Positions 25,169 to 36,800 of a DNA stretch of 63,346 nucleotides are shown in pieces. Origin of the DNA: Cyanobacteria bacterium GSL.Bin1 (GTDB lineage: Bacteria; Cyanobacteriota; Cyanobacteriia; Cyanobacteriales; Rubidibacteraceae). Position numbers and translations under genes: made by a program. Position 1 is the first letter of the stretch; each line of letters begins with the position of its first letter. Location: NCBI GenBank assembly GCA_009909085.1, contig JAAANX010000151.1, forward strand, positions 1-63,346, given 5' to 3'. Under the pieces are notes generated by a model. The model had not been told where the DNA came from. It worked only from the letters and a program-made list of their open reading frames with translations, and did no database searches.

Positions 25169-28100
25169 TGATGAGTGAGGCAAGCATGCAGGAAGAACTA
25201 GACGGAATTGCCATTATTGGCATGACTGGGCAGTTTCCCGGCGCCCGGACCCTAGACCAGTTTTGGGAGAATTTGGCGAATGGTGTGGAATCCATTACGC
25301 ACTTTAGCGAGGAGCAACTGGAACAGGCTGGGGTGGATTCAAACCTACTGAATCATCCGAACTATGTCAAAGCCAAAGGCATCCTCGAAGAGATTGATTT
25401 ATTCGATGCCAGCTTTTTTGGGTACAATCCTCGGGAAGCACAAACCATGGATCCCCAACAACGGCTGTTTTTGGAACAGGCTTGGACGGCTTTAGAACAG
25501 GCTGGATATAGCTCAGATCACTATGACGGTCGCATTGGCGTTTATGCTGGGGTGGGCTGGAACGGGTATTTGTTATCCAACTTAGCCTCGAATGAGGGAT
25601 TTCTGGATGCCGAATCCGGTTATCAAACCCTCATGGGCAATGAAAAAGATTTCTTAGCAACTCGGGTCTCTTACCAATTAAATCTCAAAGGCCCCAGCAT
25701 TAGCGTTCAAAGTGCTTGTTCGACTTCTCTGGTGGCGACAAACTTGGCTTGTCAAAGTCTGTTGAGCTATCAAAGCGACATTGTCCTCGCTGGCGGTGTT
25801 ACAATTAATCTTCCTCAAACCGCTGGCTACTTCTATCAAGAAGGGGGCATTCTCTCCCCCGATGGCCGCTGCCGCGCTTTTGATGCAAAAGCTCAAGGAA
25901 CAGTGATTGGCAATGGCGTGGGGATTGTCGTTTTGAAACGGCTAGCGGACGCGATCGCGGATGGAGATACGATTCATGCCGTGATTCGCGGCTGTGCCAT
26001 GAATAATGACGGGTCTGGCAAAGTGGGCTATACCGCCCCCAGTGTGGAAGGTCAAGCAGAGGCGATCGCGGAAGCCATGGCGTTGGCGGATATTGATCCT
26101 CAAACCATTGATTATATTGAGACCCATGGCACCGGAACCGCTTTGGGGGATCCCATTGAAATTAAAGCGCTGACCAAAGCCTTTTCCCAAAAAACCCAAA
26201 CGGAAAAATTTTGCGCGATTGGTTCGGTGAAAACCAATGTGGGCCATCTCGATGCTGCTGCTGGGGTTGCCAGTTTAATTAAGACGGTATTGAGTTTGGA
26301 ACGAGGCTTGATCCCGCCGAGCTTGCATTTCCAAGAACCCAATCCCGAGATCGATTTTGCCAACAGTCCCTTTTACGTGAATACGGATCTCACGGAATGG
26401 AAAACTAATGGGACACCGCGTCGAGCCGGCGTCAGTTCCTTGGGCATCGGGGGGACCAATGCTCATCTCGTTTTAGAAGAAGCGCCCCGGTTACCGGAAT
26501 CTAGCGCCAGCCGTCCTTGGCAATTATTGGTGCTTTCTGCCAAAACCGACTCCGCCTTGGAAACCGCAAGTCGCAACTTAGCCGCTCATCTGCGAGACCA
26601 TCCTGAGTTAAAACTGCCCGATGTTGCCTATACCCTTGCTGTAGGGCGACGCCATTTTGAACATCGTCGCACCGTGGTTTGCCAAGATCTGGAAACTGCT
26701 TGTCAAACCTTAGAAGCGCCGCCGTCGAATCCAATTACTGCAACCGAATCGCGTCGTGCCATTACCTTTTTATTCCCTGGACAAGGGGCGCAACACCTGA
26801 ATATGGGTTGGGAATTGTACCAACAGGAACCAATCTTTCGCGAGACCTTTGATTACTGTGCCCAATTCCTGCAACTGCATCTGGGATGCGATTTGCGGTC
26901 GCTGGTTTATCCCCCTGATTCAGATACCGAGACCGCTACAGACAAGTTGACCCAAACTGAAATTGCTCAGCCCGCTTTGTTTTCCGTGGAGTACGCGATC
27001 GCGCAATTATGGATGTCTTGGGGAATTGTTCCCGAAGCGATGATCGGTCATAGCATTGGCGAGTATGTGGCAGCTTGTTTGGCAGGAGTCTTTTCCTTGG
27101 AAGATGCACTAACCCTGGTGGCAAATCGCGGACGGCTCATGCAGACGCTTCCCGGCGGCGCCATGCTAGCTATCTTTTTACCGGAAGACGATGTTAGGAA
27201 CTTATTGGATGACGACATTGCCTTAGCCGCCAGCAATGGACCTTCCAACTGCGTCGTTTCCGGCTCTGATGCAGCCATACAAGCCTTTCAGGAAAAACTG
27301 GACAGCAAGGGAATCGACTATCGCCGTTTGCAAACCTCCCATGCCTTTCATTCCCCAATGGTAGAGCCGATTTTAGACACTTTTGCCTCTGCTGTGGAAA
27401 AGGTGAGGTTGCATTCGCCTCAGCAACCGCTAATTTCCAATGTCACCGGAACTTGGATGACAGAAACACAAGCCACTGACCCCAATTACTGGGTGCGACA
27501 GCTTCGGGAAACTGTCAAGTTTCGCGAGGGCATTGCTCAGTTATTAGACGATTCCAACCGCTTGTTTCTCGAAGTAGGACCGGGACAAACCTTAGCCAAG
27601 CTGACGAGTCAGCAAACTAGCACCACCGAAAACCGCATTTTTACCTCGCTTCCCCATCCTAAGGCGTCAAGTTCAGAACAAGCGCATCTGCTTGAAACTC
27701 TGGGGCAACTGTGGCAAACAGGAACAACTGTCCATTGGTCCCAATTTTATGCCCAAGAAAGACGCCATCGCTTGCCCTTGCCCACCTATCCCTTTGAACG
27801 GGAACGTTACTGGATCGACTCTCAACAGAGTGATCATGGATCAACGTCCTCAGTAAGCAACCTAACCAAAAAAGCGGATGCCCAAGACTGGTTTTATTAT
27901 TCCAGTTGGCAACGCACGCCATCCCTAACTTCGGGAGAGCTTTTGACCAATTCCCCTTGGTTGGTGTTTGTGGGTTCAGAGAGGATAGGAGAAAAATTGC
28001 TACAACGCTTCCAATCGGAAAATCAGCAGGTGATCGTTGTTCAAGCCGGAGAAAAATTTTCGCAACCGAAGCAGGACCGTTATACCATTGATCCTTACTG

Positions 28101-29736
28101 TCGCGAAGATTATGCAACCCTCATGGCAAGGTTGCAAGAACAGGGTCAAGTTCCCAGGCAAATCATTCATTTGTGGAGTCTTTGCTCACAATCCAAGACG
28201 ACGGAAAGCGAGCATTTTAACCAATCTCAGTATTTCGGGTTTTACAGCTTACTCTTTCTCGCCCAAGCCTTGGGTAAGCTGGAACTGCTCGACGATATCC
28301 TTATAGCAACCGTAAGTAATGGGGTGCAAGACGTTACGGGCGAGGAATCTTTGCATCCAGAAATGGCAACTATCTTGGCTGCCTGTCAGTCCATCCCGCA
28401 AGCCTCTCCCAACTTAATTTGTCGTCACATTGACATTACTATTCCGCAACCGGAAACAGTTCGAGAAAATCAGCTTCTCGATCAATTGCTGGCGGAATTA
28501 ACTTCTGAAGATGCTCATGAACCAAGGGTCGCCTACCGGGGATTGCATCGCTGGGTGCCCACGTTTGAAGCGGTTCGTCCGCCCAACAGCGATACGGAGT
28601 TGCCTTTAAGGCAAGAGGGCGTTTACCTGATTACAGGAGCCTTTGGGGATATCAGCCTCATGTTGGCCGAGTATTTGGCACAACAGGCACAAGCCAAACT
28701 GATTCTGATCGAGCATCCCGAGGTGCCGGAACGGGATGAATGGGGACAACAAAAGATCCAAAGCATCCAAGAGACCAGTTCCGATGTGCTTTGGCTTCGG
28801 GTTGATGTTGCCGATGAAGGGCAAATGCAAACAGCCATAGAAAAGGGGCGCATGCAGTTTGGCCATATTCATGGCGTGATTCATGGAGCAGAAACTAACC
28901 AAGAATCCTCATTTCGTCCCTTCCAGCAAACCGAGGTCGCGGACTGTCAGTGGCATTTTCAACCGAAAGTGCAGGGAACCTTGGTTCTGGAAAGGGTTTT
29001 AAAGCAGGAAACGCTGGATTTTTGCATTTTACAGTCCTCTCTGGCTTCCCTATTAGGCGGGTTTGTTGCCCATAGCGCTGCCAATATTTTCCTCGATGCC
29101 TTTGCTTGTAAGCATAATCAAACCCATCCCATTTGCTGGACCAGTATTAATTGGGAAGGTTGGCAATTTTGGGAAGAGCGGCAAATGGCGGGACCGGGAT
29201 CAACAGCTCAATGGGCGCTCCGTCCGCAAGAGGGAGTGGAAGCGTTCCAGCAAATCCTATCCATGCCGAATGCGTCTCGAATTGTGGTGTCCAGTACTGA
29301 TCTCCAACCGCGCATTGAACAACCGCATCAACCGCAAGCTCCCCTAGAAGACACCAAGCAGGCACCGGGCCATTCCAGAAAGCATCTCTCGCAAGCCTAT
29401 GTTGCGCCTCGCAATGACATTGAACGCGCGATCGCGCATATTTGGGAGGAACTATTAGGCATCGAGGCCGTTGGCATTCACGATAACTTTTTCGAGCTGG
29501 GAGGGCACTCCTTACTAGCTGTGCAAGTGGTTTCTCGATTGCGAGAAGAATTTCAAGTGGAACTTCCCTTGCGAAATCTTCTCTTTGAAACGCCAACCAT
29601 TGCCGAATTAGCAGGCGCGATCGCGCGACAGCAACTTCCCGCTGAAGATGCCGATGAAATGTCCCAGCTTCTAGAAGAAGTGGAAAACCTTTCCCCGGAA
29701 GAAATTGAAAACCAACTTGCTCAAGACAACGATTAA
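25168..29736 (+). CDS. type I PKS module KS-AT(malonyl)-KR(inactive)-ACP
   Basis: This 1522-residue protein contains a KS (about 8-430) with Cys near 183 (SACSTSL) and histidines in THGTGT and NVGH. The AT (about 530-870) has GQGAQ, GHSIGEY and HAFH, the malonyl-CoA type. The KR-like region spans about 900-1370, and an ACP has Ser near 1446 (ELGGHSLLAV). The KR glycine-rich motif reads TGAFGDIS instead of TGGxGxxG. The catalytic Tyr position in the usual YAAAN motif is His (FVAHSAANIFLD), though the Ser (SSLAS) remains. Reduction is therefore unlikely, and the two-carbon unit added to acyl-Asn should keep its beta-keto group. It is translationally coupled to the NRPS before it, and the flavin monooxygenase gene follows after 14 bp. 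Confidence 0.92.
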   Translation: MMSEASMQEELDGIAIIGMTGQFPGARTLDQFWENLANGVESITHFSEEQLEQAGVDSNLLNHPNYVKAKGILEEIDLFDASFFGYNPREAQTMDPQQRLFLEQAWTALEQAGYSSDHYDGRIGVYAGVGWNGYLLSNLASNEGFLDAESGYQTLMGNEKDFLATRVSYQLNLKGPSISVQSACSTSLVATNLACQSLLSYQSDIVLAGGVTINLPQTAGYFYQEGGILSPDGRCRAFDAKAQGTVIGNGVGIVVLKRLADAIADGDTIHAVIRGCAMNNDGSGKVGYTAPSVEGQAEAIAEAMALADIDPQTIDYIETHGTGTALGDPIEIKALTKAFSQKTQTEKFCAIGSVKTNVGHLDAAAGVASLIKTVLSLERGLIPPSLHFQEPNPEIDFANSPFYVNTDLTEWKTNGTPRRAGVSSLGIGGTNAHLVLEEAPRLPESSASRPWQLLVLSAKTDSALETASRNLAAHLRDHPELKLPDVAYTLAVGRRHFEHRRTVVCQDLETACQTLEAPPSNPITATESRRAITFLFPGQGAQHLNMGWELYQQEPIFRETFDYCAQFLQLHLGCDLRSLVYPPDSDTETATDKLTQTEIAQPALFSVEYAIAQLWMSWGIVPEAMIGHSIGEYVAACLAGVFSLEDALTLVANRGRLMQTLPGGAMLAIFLPEDDVRNLLDDDIALAASNGPSNCVVSGSDAAIQAFQEKLDSKGIDYRRLQTSHAFHSPMVEPILDTFASAVEKVRLHSPQQPLISNVTGTWMTETQATDPNYWVRQLRETVKFREGIAQLLDDSNRLFLEVGPGQTLAKLTSQQTSTTENRIFTSLPHPKASSSEQAHLLETLGQLWQTGTTVHWSQFYAQERRHRLPLPTYPFERERYWIDSQQSDHGSTSSVSNLTKKADAQDWFYYSSWQRTPSLTSGELLTNSPWLVFVGSERIGEKLLQRFQSENQQVIVVQAGEKFSQPKQDRYTIDPYCREDYATLMARLQEQGQVPRQIIHLWSLCSQSKTTESEHFNQSQYFGFYSLLFLAQALGKLELLDDILIATVSNGVQDVTGEESLHPEMATILAACQSIPQASPNLICRHIDITIPQPETVRENQLLDQLLAELTSEDAHEPRVAYRGLHRWVPTFEAVRPPNSDTELPLRQEGVYLITGAFGDISLMLAEYLAQQAQAKLILIEHPEVPERDEWGQQKIQSIQETSSDVLWLRVDVADEGQMQTAIEKGRMQFGHIHGVIHGAETNQESSFRPFQQTEVADCQWHFQPKVQGTLVLERVLKQETLDFCILQSSLASLLGGFVAHSAANIFLDAFACKHNQTHPICWTSINWEGWQFWEERQMAGPGSTAQWALRPQEGVEAFQQILSMPNASRIVVSSTDLQPRIEQPHQPQAPLEDTKQAPGHSRKHLSQAYVAPRNDIERAIAHIWEELLGIEAVGIHDNFFELGGHSLLAVQVVSRLREEFQVELPLRNLLFETPTIAELAGAIARQQLPAEDADEMSQLLEEVENLSPEEIENQLAQDND

Positions 29737-29750
29737 CACATAAACTGATC

Positions 29751-30812
29751 ATGGAATTTAGTCTCTTATTCTTTTCCGGCGACGGATCAAGCACCGAATC
29801 GGATAAATATCGTCTCTTGCTCGAAAGTTCGAAATTTGCCGATCAAAACGGTTTTTCAGCCATTTGGACGCCCGAACGGCACTTTCACCCCTTCGGTGGG
29901 CTTTACCCCAATCCGTCTGTAATGAATGCCGCCCTTGCCATGGAAACGCAAAACATTGCCTTGCGAGCGGGAAGTGTGGTTTTGCCCTTACAACATCCTC
30001 TGCGTGTTGCAGAAGAATGGGCAGTAGTGGATAGCCTTTCCCAAGGTCGAGTGGGCATTGCCTTTGCCTCAGGTTGGCACGTGGATGATTTTGTCCTAGC
30101 CCCTGGAAATTATGAACAACGGAAACAAGAAATGTGGCAAGGCATTGAAACTGTGCAAAAACTCTGGCAAGGGGAAACAGTGTCCCTACCGCGCGATGCC
30201 AACCAGTCAGTTTCGGTGCAAACCTTTCCCAAACCGGTGCAATCGCAACTGCCCATTTGGATTACTGCTCAATCGGAACAAACCTTTGCCCAAGCCGGTG
30301 CAATCGGGGCCAACATTTTAACGGCCCTCCTGCACGAAACCATTGAGGATGTGGCACAAAAAATTGCCCGCTACCGAGAGTCCCTAGCCTCTCACGGCTA
30401 TGATCCCAACTCGGGTCAAGTCACTCTCATGTTGCATACTTTCCTCGGCGAGGATCTGGCAACGGTGAAAGAAACAGTTCGGGAACCGTTTTGCAACTAT
30501 TTGAAAACCAATCTGGGATTGCTCAAAAACTTGCTGAAAACCTTTGATATGGATCAGTTAACTGAAGATGATATCGACAGCATTTTGACCTTCGGTTACG
30601 AACGTTACCTCGATGGCAGAACGCTCATTGGAACGCCAACCAGTTGCCTGTCTACCCTAGACCAAGTTAAGGAAGCAGGCGTCAATGAAGTGGCTTGCCT
30701 CATCGACTTTGGCGTGGCATTTGACCAAGTCATGAGCAGTTTATCTTATTTGCGGCAACTGAAGGACAATTTCCAAACCCAACCCTCGCACCAAGCAGTT
30801 GTTTCCAGCTAA
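29751..30812 (+). CDS. MupA/Atu3671-type FMN-dependent luciferase-like monooxygenase
   Basis: This 353-residue TIM-barrel protein belongs to the bacterial-luciferase superfamily: FSLLFFSGDGSS, SAIWTPERHFHPFGG, LRAGSVVLPLQHPLRVAEEWAVVD and GRVGIAFASGWH. These are typical of the subfamily that accompanies PKS/NRPS lines (MupA group), either fused or standalone. Such enzymes use FMNH2 and O2 for hydroxylation or Baeyer-Villiger-like oxygen insertion on carrier-bound intermediates. It lies directly after the PKS with the dead KR, so the beta-ketoacyl intermediate is the likely substrate; the exact reaction is unknown. No cognate flavin reductase is seen in the window. Confidence 0.88.
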   Translation: MEFSLLFFSGDGSSTESDKYRLLLESSKFADQNGFSAIWTPERHFHPFGGLYPNPSVMNAALAMETQNIALRAGSVVLPLQHPLRVAEEWAVVDSLSQGRVGIAFASGWHVDDFVLAPGNYEQRKQEMWQGIETVQKLWQGETVSLPRDANQSVSVQTFPKPVQSQLPIWITAQSEQTFAQAGAIGANILTALLHETIEDVAQKIARYRESLASHGYDPNSGQVTLMLHTFLGEDLATVKETVREPFCNYLKTNLGLLKNLLKTFDMDQLTEDDIDSILTFGYERYLDGRTLIGTPTSCLSTLDQVKEAGVNEVACLIDFGVAFDQVMSSLSYLRQLKDNFQTQPSHQAVVSS

Positions 30813-30849
30813 TTAGGGGATTCGCGTACTTATTTTTGAGTTCATCGCT

Positions 30850-33800
30850 ATGGATATTTCTCAACGACTCGCCAACCTTTCCCCCGAACAGCGGGAGTTA
30901 TTAAAACGCCGGCTGAAACAAAAAGGCCAGTCTCAGGGGGAATCCAGTGACAAGATTCCGAAACGGGAGACAGATCGGGCATTGCCGCTATCTTTTGCCC
31001 AGCAACGATTGTGGTTTCTTGACCGCTTGGAACCGGACAGTCCTGCTTACAATCTTGCGGCCAAGGTCAATATCGAGGGACCGCTGAACGTGAGGGCAAT
31101 GGAACAAACCATTAATGCCATTATTCAACGCCACGAGGTTTGGCGAACTAACTTTACCGCTAACGAACAGGGACAACCCCGACAAATCATTGCCTCTACC
31201 CGAACGATTGCTATCCCACTTGTGGATTTGGGTCATTTAAGCCCATTTCAACAGGAATGGGAAGTGTCGCGTTTGGCAACTCAGCAGGCCAAAACTCCCT
31301 TTAATCTAGAACAAGGACCGCTTTTACGGGCAACGTTGCTGCGCCTTAATCCCAACAAACATATTATGGTCTTTACCATGCATCATATTGTTAGTGACGG
31401 TTGGTCTTTAGGGGTACTCTTACAGGAAGTGGCAGGGCTGTATGAAGCCTTTTGCCAAAGGGATTCCTCACCGCTACCCGAGTTACCGATTCAATATGCT
31501 GATTTTGCCATTTGGCAGCGACAGCAACTACAGGGCGGTCAACTGGATGCACAATTGGCGTATTGGAAACATCAGCTTGCCAACCCGCCGGTGTTGCAAC
31601 TGCCCACGGATTATTCCCGTCCTCCGATACAAACGTTTCGCGGCGTTCGGGAACCGGTTAAAATTCCGCAATCGTTAGTCGATGCCCTGTCTCGCTTTAG
31701 TCAACAGCAAGGCGTTACCTTATTCATGACCCTTTTGGCTGCCTTAAAAGCGTTACTGTATCGCTATACAGGGCAGTCAGATCTGATTGTCGGGTCTCCC
31801 GTTGCTGGGCGCGATCGCGCTGAACTTGAGAAACTGATCGGGTTTTTTGTCAATATGCTGGTCTTGCGAACCGATGCCTCTGGCGATCCCAGTTTCAGAG
31901 CGTTTCTGAAGCGCGTCCAGAAAGTTACCCTTGATGCTTATAGCCATCAGGCGGTTCCGTTTGAAAAATTAGTCGAAGAGTTACAGCCCGAGCGAGAACT
32001 GGATCGTAATCCCCTTTATCAGGTATCGCTCACCCTCAATAATGTTCCCATGCCAGCGCCCCAGCTATCGGAACTGAACTTGGATCTCGAAGAAATTGAC
32101 AATCAGACAACCAAACTGGATTTATCCCTGCACCTTTATCCGGTCGCAGATGGACTAAGCGGTTGGTTTGAGTACAGTACCGATTTATTCCATCCTGACA
32201 CCATTAAACGCATGGTGGGACATTGGCAAACCTTATTGCAGGGCATTGTTGACAATCCCGAGCAACGCCTCTCAGCTTTGCCCTTGTTAACTGCTGCTGA
32301 AGAGCAACAGATCAGGGAATGGAATGCCACTCAAACTGATTATCCGCAACAGCAATGCCTTCACGAATTAGTGGAAGCGCAAGTTGAGCGTACCCCAGAC
32401 GCGATCGCGCTGGTTTTTGAAAATGAGCAACTAACGTACCGAGAACTCAATCAGCGCGCCAATCAACTTGCCCATCATCTGCAATCGCTTGGGGTTAGCT
32501 TGGAACAACCGGTGGGGATTTGCCTGAAACGCTCTGTGGATTTGGTGATTGCGCTATTAGGAACTTTAAAAGCCGGTGGTGCCTATGTTCCCCTTGACCC
32601 CGACTATCCACAACAACGCCTAGCCTTGATGAGCGCTGATGCTCAATTAACGGCACTGGTGACGCAACCATCCTTGCAATTCCTGCTGCCGGATTATCAG
32701 GGACCGATTCTCTGCCTCGATGCCAGCCGAGAGACCCTAGCCCAAGAACCGGTTACCAATCCCTGTCCCCAAACCACACTCGAACATCTCGCCTATATCA
32801 TCTATACCTCTGGCTCTACCGGAACCCCCAAGGGCGTGATGAATTCCCATGGTGGGGTGAGCAATCGCTTGTTGTGGATGCAAGAGCGCTATGGTTTAAC
32901 TCGCAATGACCGAGTGTTACAGAAAACCCCATTTAGTTTTGATGTGTCAGTCTGGGAATTTTTCTGGTCGCTATTCACAGGCGCTTGCTTGGTTGTTGCC
33001 CAACCGGATGAGCATAAAGATCCCAGCTACATCAGCCAACTGATTGCGCAAGCAGAAATTACCACCCTCCACTTTGTTCCCTCTATGTTGCAAATGTTTT
33101 TGGAAGTAACAGACTCACAAGCCTGTCGATCGCTTCAGCGGGTCATTTGTAGTGGAGAAGCCTTACCCTTGCCGCTTCAACAACGCTTTTTCCAATGTTT
33201 GGATGCAGAACTGCACAATCTTTATGGTCCGACAGAAGCAGCCATTGATGTGACGGCGTGGCAGTGTCGCCCCCAAGCCAAGGAGCGTATCGTTCCTATT
33301 GGCTCTCCCATTACCAATTTAGAGATTTACTTACTCGATGATCATTTTGACTTAGTGCCAGTGGGAATTCCTGGTGAAATTTATATTGGTGGTGCCGGTT
33401 TAGCCCGAGGCTATGTGAATCGCCCAGAACTAACGGCGGAAAAATTTATTCCCCATCCCTTTCGCCAAGAAACCCGACTTTACAAAACCGGAGATTTGGG
33501 TCGCTATCGAGAGGATGGCATGATTGAATTTCTCGGTCGGATTGACCATCAGGTAAAACTGAGGGGATTGCGTCTGGAATTGGGCGAAGTGGAGACGCTT
33601 CTTGCTGAACATTCCACTGTGAAACAGTCAGTCGTGACGGTACGAAATGATGAAGCTGACCATCAACATTTAGTTGCTTACATTGTTCCGGAACAGCAAG
33701 CCTTAGCCCCAAGCTGGCAAGGCGAACAAGTGTCGCAATGGGAATCTGTCTTTGATAAAACCTATGATCAGCCCTCACAACAGCAAGACTTAACGTTTAA

Positions 33801-36800
33801 TATCGCTGGCTGGAATAGCAGCTATACGGATCAGCCCCTTCCAAGTATGGAAATGCAAGAATGGGTTGACCAAACCGTAGCGCGGATTCTTCAATCCCAG
33901 CCCCAACAGGTTCTAGAAATTGGTTGTGGCACTGGCTTGCTTCTGTTTCGCATTGTTTCTCATTGTCGCCAATATTGGGGAACTGATATCTCAGCAACCG
34001 CTCTGAACTATATCCAACAGCATTTACCGAAACCACAAGCCTCACAAGTTCACTTAGAACAGCGCAGTGCTGACGAGTTTCAGGGAATCGAAAATCAGGC
34101 TGTGGATACGGTGGTTCTCAATTCGGTGGTTCAGTATTTTCCTAGCATCGAGTATCTGGTGCGCGTGTTAGAGAGAGCGGTTCAAGTGACCCAACCGGGG
34201 GGAAACATTTTTATTGGCGATGTTCGGAGCTTGCCGTTGCTGGAAGCCTTTCATACCGCCGTGCAACTATATCGAGCCCCTAGGGATCTCAGCAGCAACC
34301 AACTTCAACAACGAGTACAACAGCGCCTTGCCCAAGAACAAGAATTAGTTATTGATCCGAGGTTTTTCCGCGCCCTTCAGCAATACTTGCCTGAAATTGA
34401 GCAGGTCCGAATTCAACCCAAGCGCGGTCGTTACTGCAATGAAATGACCCAATTTCGTTATGATGTGACCCTGCAACTGAGTCCAACGAACCAACCCTCA
34501 GCGCCAGCTATAACTTGGCTTGATTGGCAAGAGCAGAGCTTAACCCTCAATCAGATTCGAGATTGGCTTACCCAAAACAAACCTGAGCGACTGGGTCTGA
34601 AAAACGTTCCCAATGCCCGCATTCAAACCGCTATCCAACAAGCAGATCTCCTGAATAGAGAGACAAAACCTGCTACGGTAGCGCAATGGCAGGACGTGTT
34701 ACCCGAGGGAGCGGGAATTGATCCTGAAACCCTTTGGTCTCTCAGTGATGAATTTCCTTATACAGTCGAGATAGATTGGTCAAGGGGGGAAGGGACATAT
34801 GATGTCCTGTTCCAACGAGAGACAGAAGCAGTAGCCCTGATTACCGCATTTCCGGAAGAACCAATAGAGCCTCAATCGTGGTCTGCTTACGCCAATAATC
34901 CGCTACAAGGGCGATTGGCCAATCAACTGGTTCCACAATTGCGTCGCTATCTGCAAGAGCAGTTGCCAGACTACATGGTGCCTTCTGTTATCACCTTGCT
35001 CAACGAACTGCCTCTAACTGCCAATGGCAAAGTGGATCGCAATGCCTTGCCGGTTCCTACTTTTCCCCCTCGCGAGCAAGAATTAACCTGTCCTGAAACA
35101 GCTCTAGAAAGGACGTTAGCAACGATTTGGCAAGAAGTGCTTGGCTTGGAACAAGTGGGGATTCACGATAATTTCTTTGAGTTAGGCGGGGATTCCTTAC
35201 TCAGTATGCAAGTGGTTGCCAAAGCCAAACAAGCGCAACTGCAATTAACCCCGAAACAATTATTTGAATGCCAGACCATTGCTGAGTTAGCAACAACAGT
35301 CACCGCAGCCACAAAAACTGAAGACCACTCAGACCAACCCATTACTGGCTCAGTGCCTTTAACGCCGATTCAACACTGGTTTTTCGAGCAGGAACAACCA
35401 GAGCCACAGCACTGGAACCAAGCCGAATTACTGAAACTCCGAACCCTGATCGCGCCAGCAATTTTAGAAACAGCGGTTCAACACTTGTTGGTGCACCATG
35501 ATGCCTTACGTTTGCGTTTTGTGTCTGATCCATTAGGTTGGCAAGCGGTTAACGACCCACCCAGTAATCATTCTCCTTTCTCTCACATTGATTTGTCGCT
35601 TTTACCTGCAACGGAACAAATGTCTGCTATGGAATCAGTGGCAACTCAACTGCAAGGGAGTTTAGATTTAGGGGAAGGTTCCTTAATGCGAGTGGCGCTA
35701 TTTGAGTTAGGTGCTCATCAAGAGAATCGACTGTTAGTCATTATTCATCATTTAGTGGTTGATGGGTTATCTTGGCGCATTCTACTCGAAGATCTGCAAA
35801 CGGCTTGCGAGCAACAATTACGGGGAGAAACCATTGCTTTACCGCCAAAGACAGCGTCCTTCAAACATTGGTCGGAAAAATTACAAGATTGGGTCAACCG
35901 CTTATCCCAACAACAAGAAGCAGAAATTTGGCAACAACGCTTACAAGACCCTCGTTTCCGCCTTCCCTTAGATAATCCCGACGGCAACAATATTGCAGCT
36001 TCCACTAGGGAAATCACCATGACTCTAACCCCTGAGGAAACTCAGGCATTATTGCAGGAAGTTCCCAGAATCTATCATACGGAAATTAATGATGCCTTGC
36101 TGACGGCTCTGTTGCACGCGATCGCGTCATGGAGTGGCCAGTCTTCGATTGTAGTTGATTTAGAACGTCACGGTCGAGAACTGCCTTTTGCTGAAATGGA
36201 TATTTCCCGAACTGTTGGATGGTTTACTGCCCTGTTTCCGGTTTGTCTGACACTGCATTCTGCGGGAGATATTGGGGAAAGTCTCAAAGCTGTTAAGGAA
36301 CAGTTACGACAGATTCCCAATCAGGGGGTCAGTTATGGGGCCCTGCGTTATCTCAGTAAAGACGCCGAGATTGCCCAATGCCTGGAAGATTTGTCGCACT
36401 CCCAGATCCTGTTTAATTACTTAGGTCAATTCGATCAAAATCTGGCGCAACTCTCGCTATTTGAATTAGCCCTGGAAAACAGTGGCCCTCCTCGCCATCC
36501 CCAAAGCCAACGCTCTCATCTCCTCGAAATCAATAGCTTTGTGAAAGGGGAACGATTGCACGTGAATTGGTCTTATAGCACGGCGTTGCATCAGGCTTCC
36601 ACCATTGAAGGGGTTGCCCAAAGATTCAAGACATCGCTGCGACAACTGATTGAAGCGACTCAATTGGTTGAAACCAGTCATTACACTCCTTCTGATTTTC
36701 CCCTTATCAATTTCAAGCAGAAAACATTAGATACGTTACTGACAACTTATCCCATACTGGAAGATATCTATCCCCTGTCTCCCATTCAGGAAGGGATTCT

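Noticed and set aside
25921-26080. Frequent GCGATCGC palindromes considered as operators
   Set aside because: They occur throughout genes on the whole window and are the HIP1 repeat typical of cyanobacterial genomes, not local regulatory sites.
29751-30812. Light-emitting luciferase
   Set aside because: Only the general TIM-barrel family is shared; the closest layout is the PKS/NRPS-associated monooxygenase group and no lux partners are present.
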